From Methylorubrum salsuginis (lineage in GTDB: Bacteria; Pseudomonadota; Alphaproteobacteria; Rhizobiales; Beijerinckiaceae): a DNA stretch of 64,000 nucleotides. The DNA lies in assembly GCF_900114375.1 (NCBI RefSeq), contig NZ_FOSV01000005.1, forward strand, positions 124,001 through 188,000, given 5' to 3'. Made by a program: the position numbers and the translations under genes. Below are positions 63,081 to 64,000 of the stretch, piece after piece. The notes beneath the pieces are model-generated. The model had not been told where the DNA came from. It did no database searches and saw only the letters and a list, made by a program, of their open reading frames with translations. Position 1 is the stretch's first letter. The number at the start of each line of letters is the position of its first letter.

Positions 63081-63157
63081 TATAAATCGTCAACAGAACA
63101 AAACACGAACAAGCGCCGCTGCAGCCTACCCCCCTCACGGGCCTCAGGGACATCGCC

Positions 63158-63841
63158 ATGAGAACCGCCGACAAGCAGATCGCCGACATCCTCGTGCGCT
63201 ACGGCGAGCCCTTCGCGGGCAATGTCTGGCGCGTGCAAGGCACCGCCGTGATCTACCACAAGACGTTGGAGCGCATCGCCGCCCACACCCGCATCCGCTT
63301 CGACCCGCCGACGCTGATCCGCTCGGAGCGCGACGAGGCGGTGATTCTGGTCACCGGCCGGATGCCCGGCGAGAAGGCGGGCGAGGAGCGGATCGAGTGG
63401 TCGATCGGCGAGGCGCTGGTGAACGTGAACTACCGCGTCTCGGGGCGGCAGGCGGCCTATGTCTACGCCATGGCCGAGAAGCGGGCGAAGGATCGGGTCA
63501 TCCTCAAGCTGATCGAGCTGCACGGCCTCGTCTATTCCGAGGAGGAGGCCGACGAGTTCCGCCAGAACCACGGCGTGCCGATCCGTGCGGTGGACGAGGA
63601 TTACGACGCCCCGCCCGCCTTCGACGAGGTGACCGAGCAGGAGGCCGACCTGAAGCGCCTGATCGACGAGGCGGAGACGATCAACGCCGTCACCGACCTG
63701 ATGCTCGACGAGCGCACCCAAAACATCCTCAACGCCATGCCGCACGGCACCCGCGAGGAGGTGCGCGACTACGCCAAGGCCCGCCTCCGCGCGCTCGGCT
63801 GGCCGCCGGCCAAGAAGCCGGCCCGCGGACGCGCCGCGTAA
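63158..63841 (+). CDS. Conserved protein of unknown function next to recQ
   Basis: A 227-residue, soluble, charged protein. The central part ALVNVNYRVSGRQAAYVYAM and AEKRAKDRVILKLIELHGLVY is the most distinctive; its helix resembles single-strand annealing proteins in outline only. The C-terminus ends with a basic KKPARGRAA tail. ATG at 63158 follows AGGGACATCGCC. The two perfect DnaA boxes upstream suggest control by DnaA or replication. I do not recognise the family well enough to name it. Confidence 0.7.
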   Translation: MRTADKQIADILVRYGEPFAGNVWRVQGTAVIYHKTLERIAAHTRIRFDPPTLIRSERDEAVILVTGRMPGEKAGEERIEWSIGEALVNVNYRVSGRQAAYVYAMAEKRAKDRVILKLIELHGLVYSEEEADEFRQNHGVPIRAVDEDYDAPPAFDEVTEQEADLKRLIDEAETINAVTDLMLDERTQNILNAMPHGTREEVRDYAKARLRALGWPPAKKPARGRAA

Positions 63842-64000
63842 GTCCGGGGTTCCCAAAGGACGTGTCCTTTGGCGGGGCACCGGGGCAGAGCCCCGGTTTC
63901 CCTCCAAAACCGGGGCTCCGCCCTGGACCCGCGAAAGGACTCGTCCTTTCGAAACCTGAATTGGGTCACCGATGGATGTGCTGGCGGGTTCGGTCGAGCG
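63842..64000. other. Hairpin array after the last gene; possible start of another gene
   Basis: Three hairpins follow each other: 63853-63872 (CCAAAGGAC arms), 63879-63897 (ACCGGGGC/GCCCCGGT, then TTT) and 63932-63951 (CGAAAGGAC arms). The second is a likely terminator. An ATG at 63972 could open a frame beyond the window (MDVLAGSVER), but this cannot be tested here. Confidence 0.5.

Noticed and set aside
63972..64000. ATG-started frame at the right edge
   Set aside because: Only ten codons are visible, so it cannot be judged.
1..64000. CRISPR arrays, rRNA genes, phage or transposase genes
   Set aside because: No regularly spaced repeats, rRNA sequence, integrase or transposase motif was recognised on reading the window.

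Overview
The window is GC-rich chromosomal DNA from an alphaproteobacterium, most likely of the Methylobacterium/Methylorubrum group. The evidence is a formaldehyde-activating-enzyme (Fae) paralogue, Rhizobiales-type flagellar genes (MotE-like protein, DUF6468 protein), a TTG-started YbaL-type antiporter, IalB- and GFA-family proteins, and a high-GC genome with many hairpin elements at gene ends. This is inferred from protein families and base composition. No marker gene in the window fixes the species.

Layout. Bases 1-2070 hold the start of dctB (minus) and dctA (plus), with a near-perfect sigma-54 promoter and two dyads that look like DctD sites between them. Bases 2.1-6.2 kb carry housekeeping genes: a GFA protein, an NAD(P)H oxidoreductase, a lytic transglycosylase, an IalB-like protein and glutathione peroxidase. 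Bases 6.2-7.3 kb hold a DUF433/DUF5615 antitoxin-toxin-like pair. Bases 7.3-14.0 kb are a flagellar block of two divergent operons: fliL-fliM-DUF6468-motE on minus and flgF-flgG-flgA-flgH on plus. Bases 14.0-17.3 kb are a small operon of an ArsR regulator, an MHS-type transporter and an SRPBCC-flavin-domain fusion. Bases 17.3-25.6 kb contain an AEC transporter, a polyprenyl diphosphate synthase, DUF2007 and TrmN6-like genes, a Tyr/Arg/His repeat protein, an S49 peptidase, MarR and TetR mini-operons, and glyQ. A PhoX-like protein separates glyQ from glyS (25.6-29.7 kb).

Bases 29.7-32.9 kb are an accessory, AT-richer island. It has three ORFan-like genes, degenerate repeats, and a frameshifted DUF4139-like gene remnant. 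After it come a LuxR-type regulator, a cysteine-repeat secreted protein, a secreted phospholipase A2-like protein, a YbaL antiporter, the Fae paralogue, NADP isocitrate dehydrogenase, a c-type cytochrome, a LOV-histidine kinase-receiver hybrid and GlgX (32.9-44.4 kb).

Bases 44.6-53.1 kb contain a SHOCT protein, two identical tandem tRNA-Ala(GGC) genes, a compact minus-strand run (acyl-CoA dehydrogenase, NodS-like methyltransferase, cytochrome b561-like protein, periplasmic molybdopterin protein), an integral membrane protein, and a GtrA + HAD-UbiA pair. Bases 53.5-64.0 kb return to core functions: ribH-nusB-thiL, maf-yacG, tRNA-Phe, dnaN, recF and recQ. A conserved protein of unknown role follows, with two perfect DnaA boxes in front of it.

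No CRISPR array, rRNA operon, intact insertion sequence or prophage was recognised. The most interesting points are the Fae paralogue without the catalytic histidine, the ArsR-controlled SRPBCC/flavin fusion operon, the ORFan island, the 20-residue repeats at the FliM N-terminus, and the DnaA boxes after recQ.
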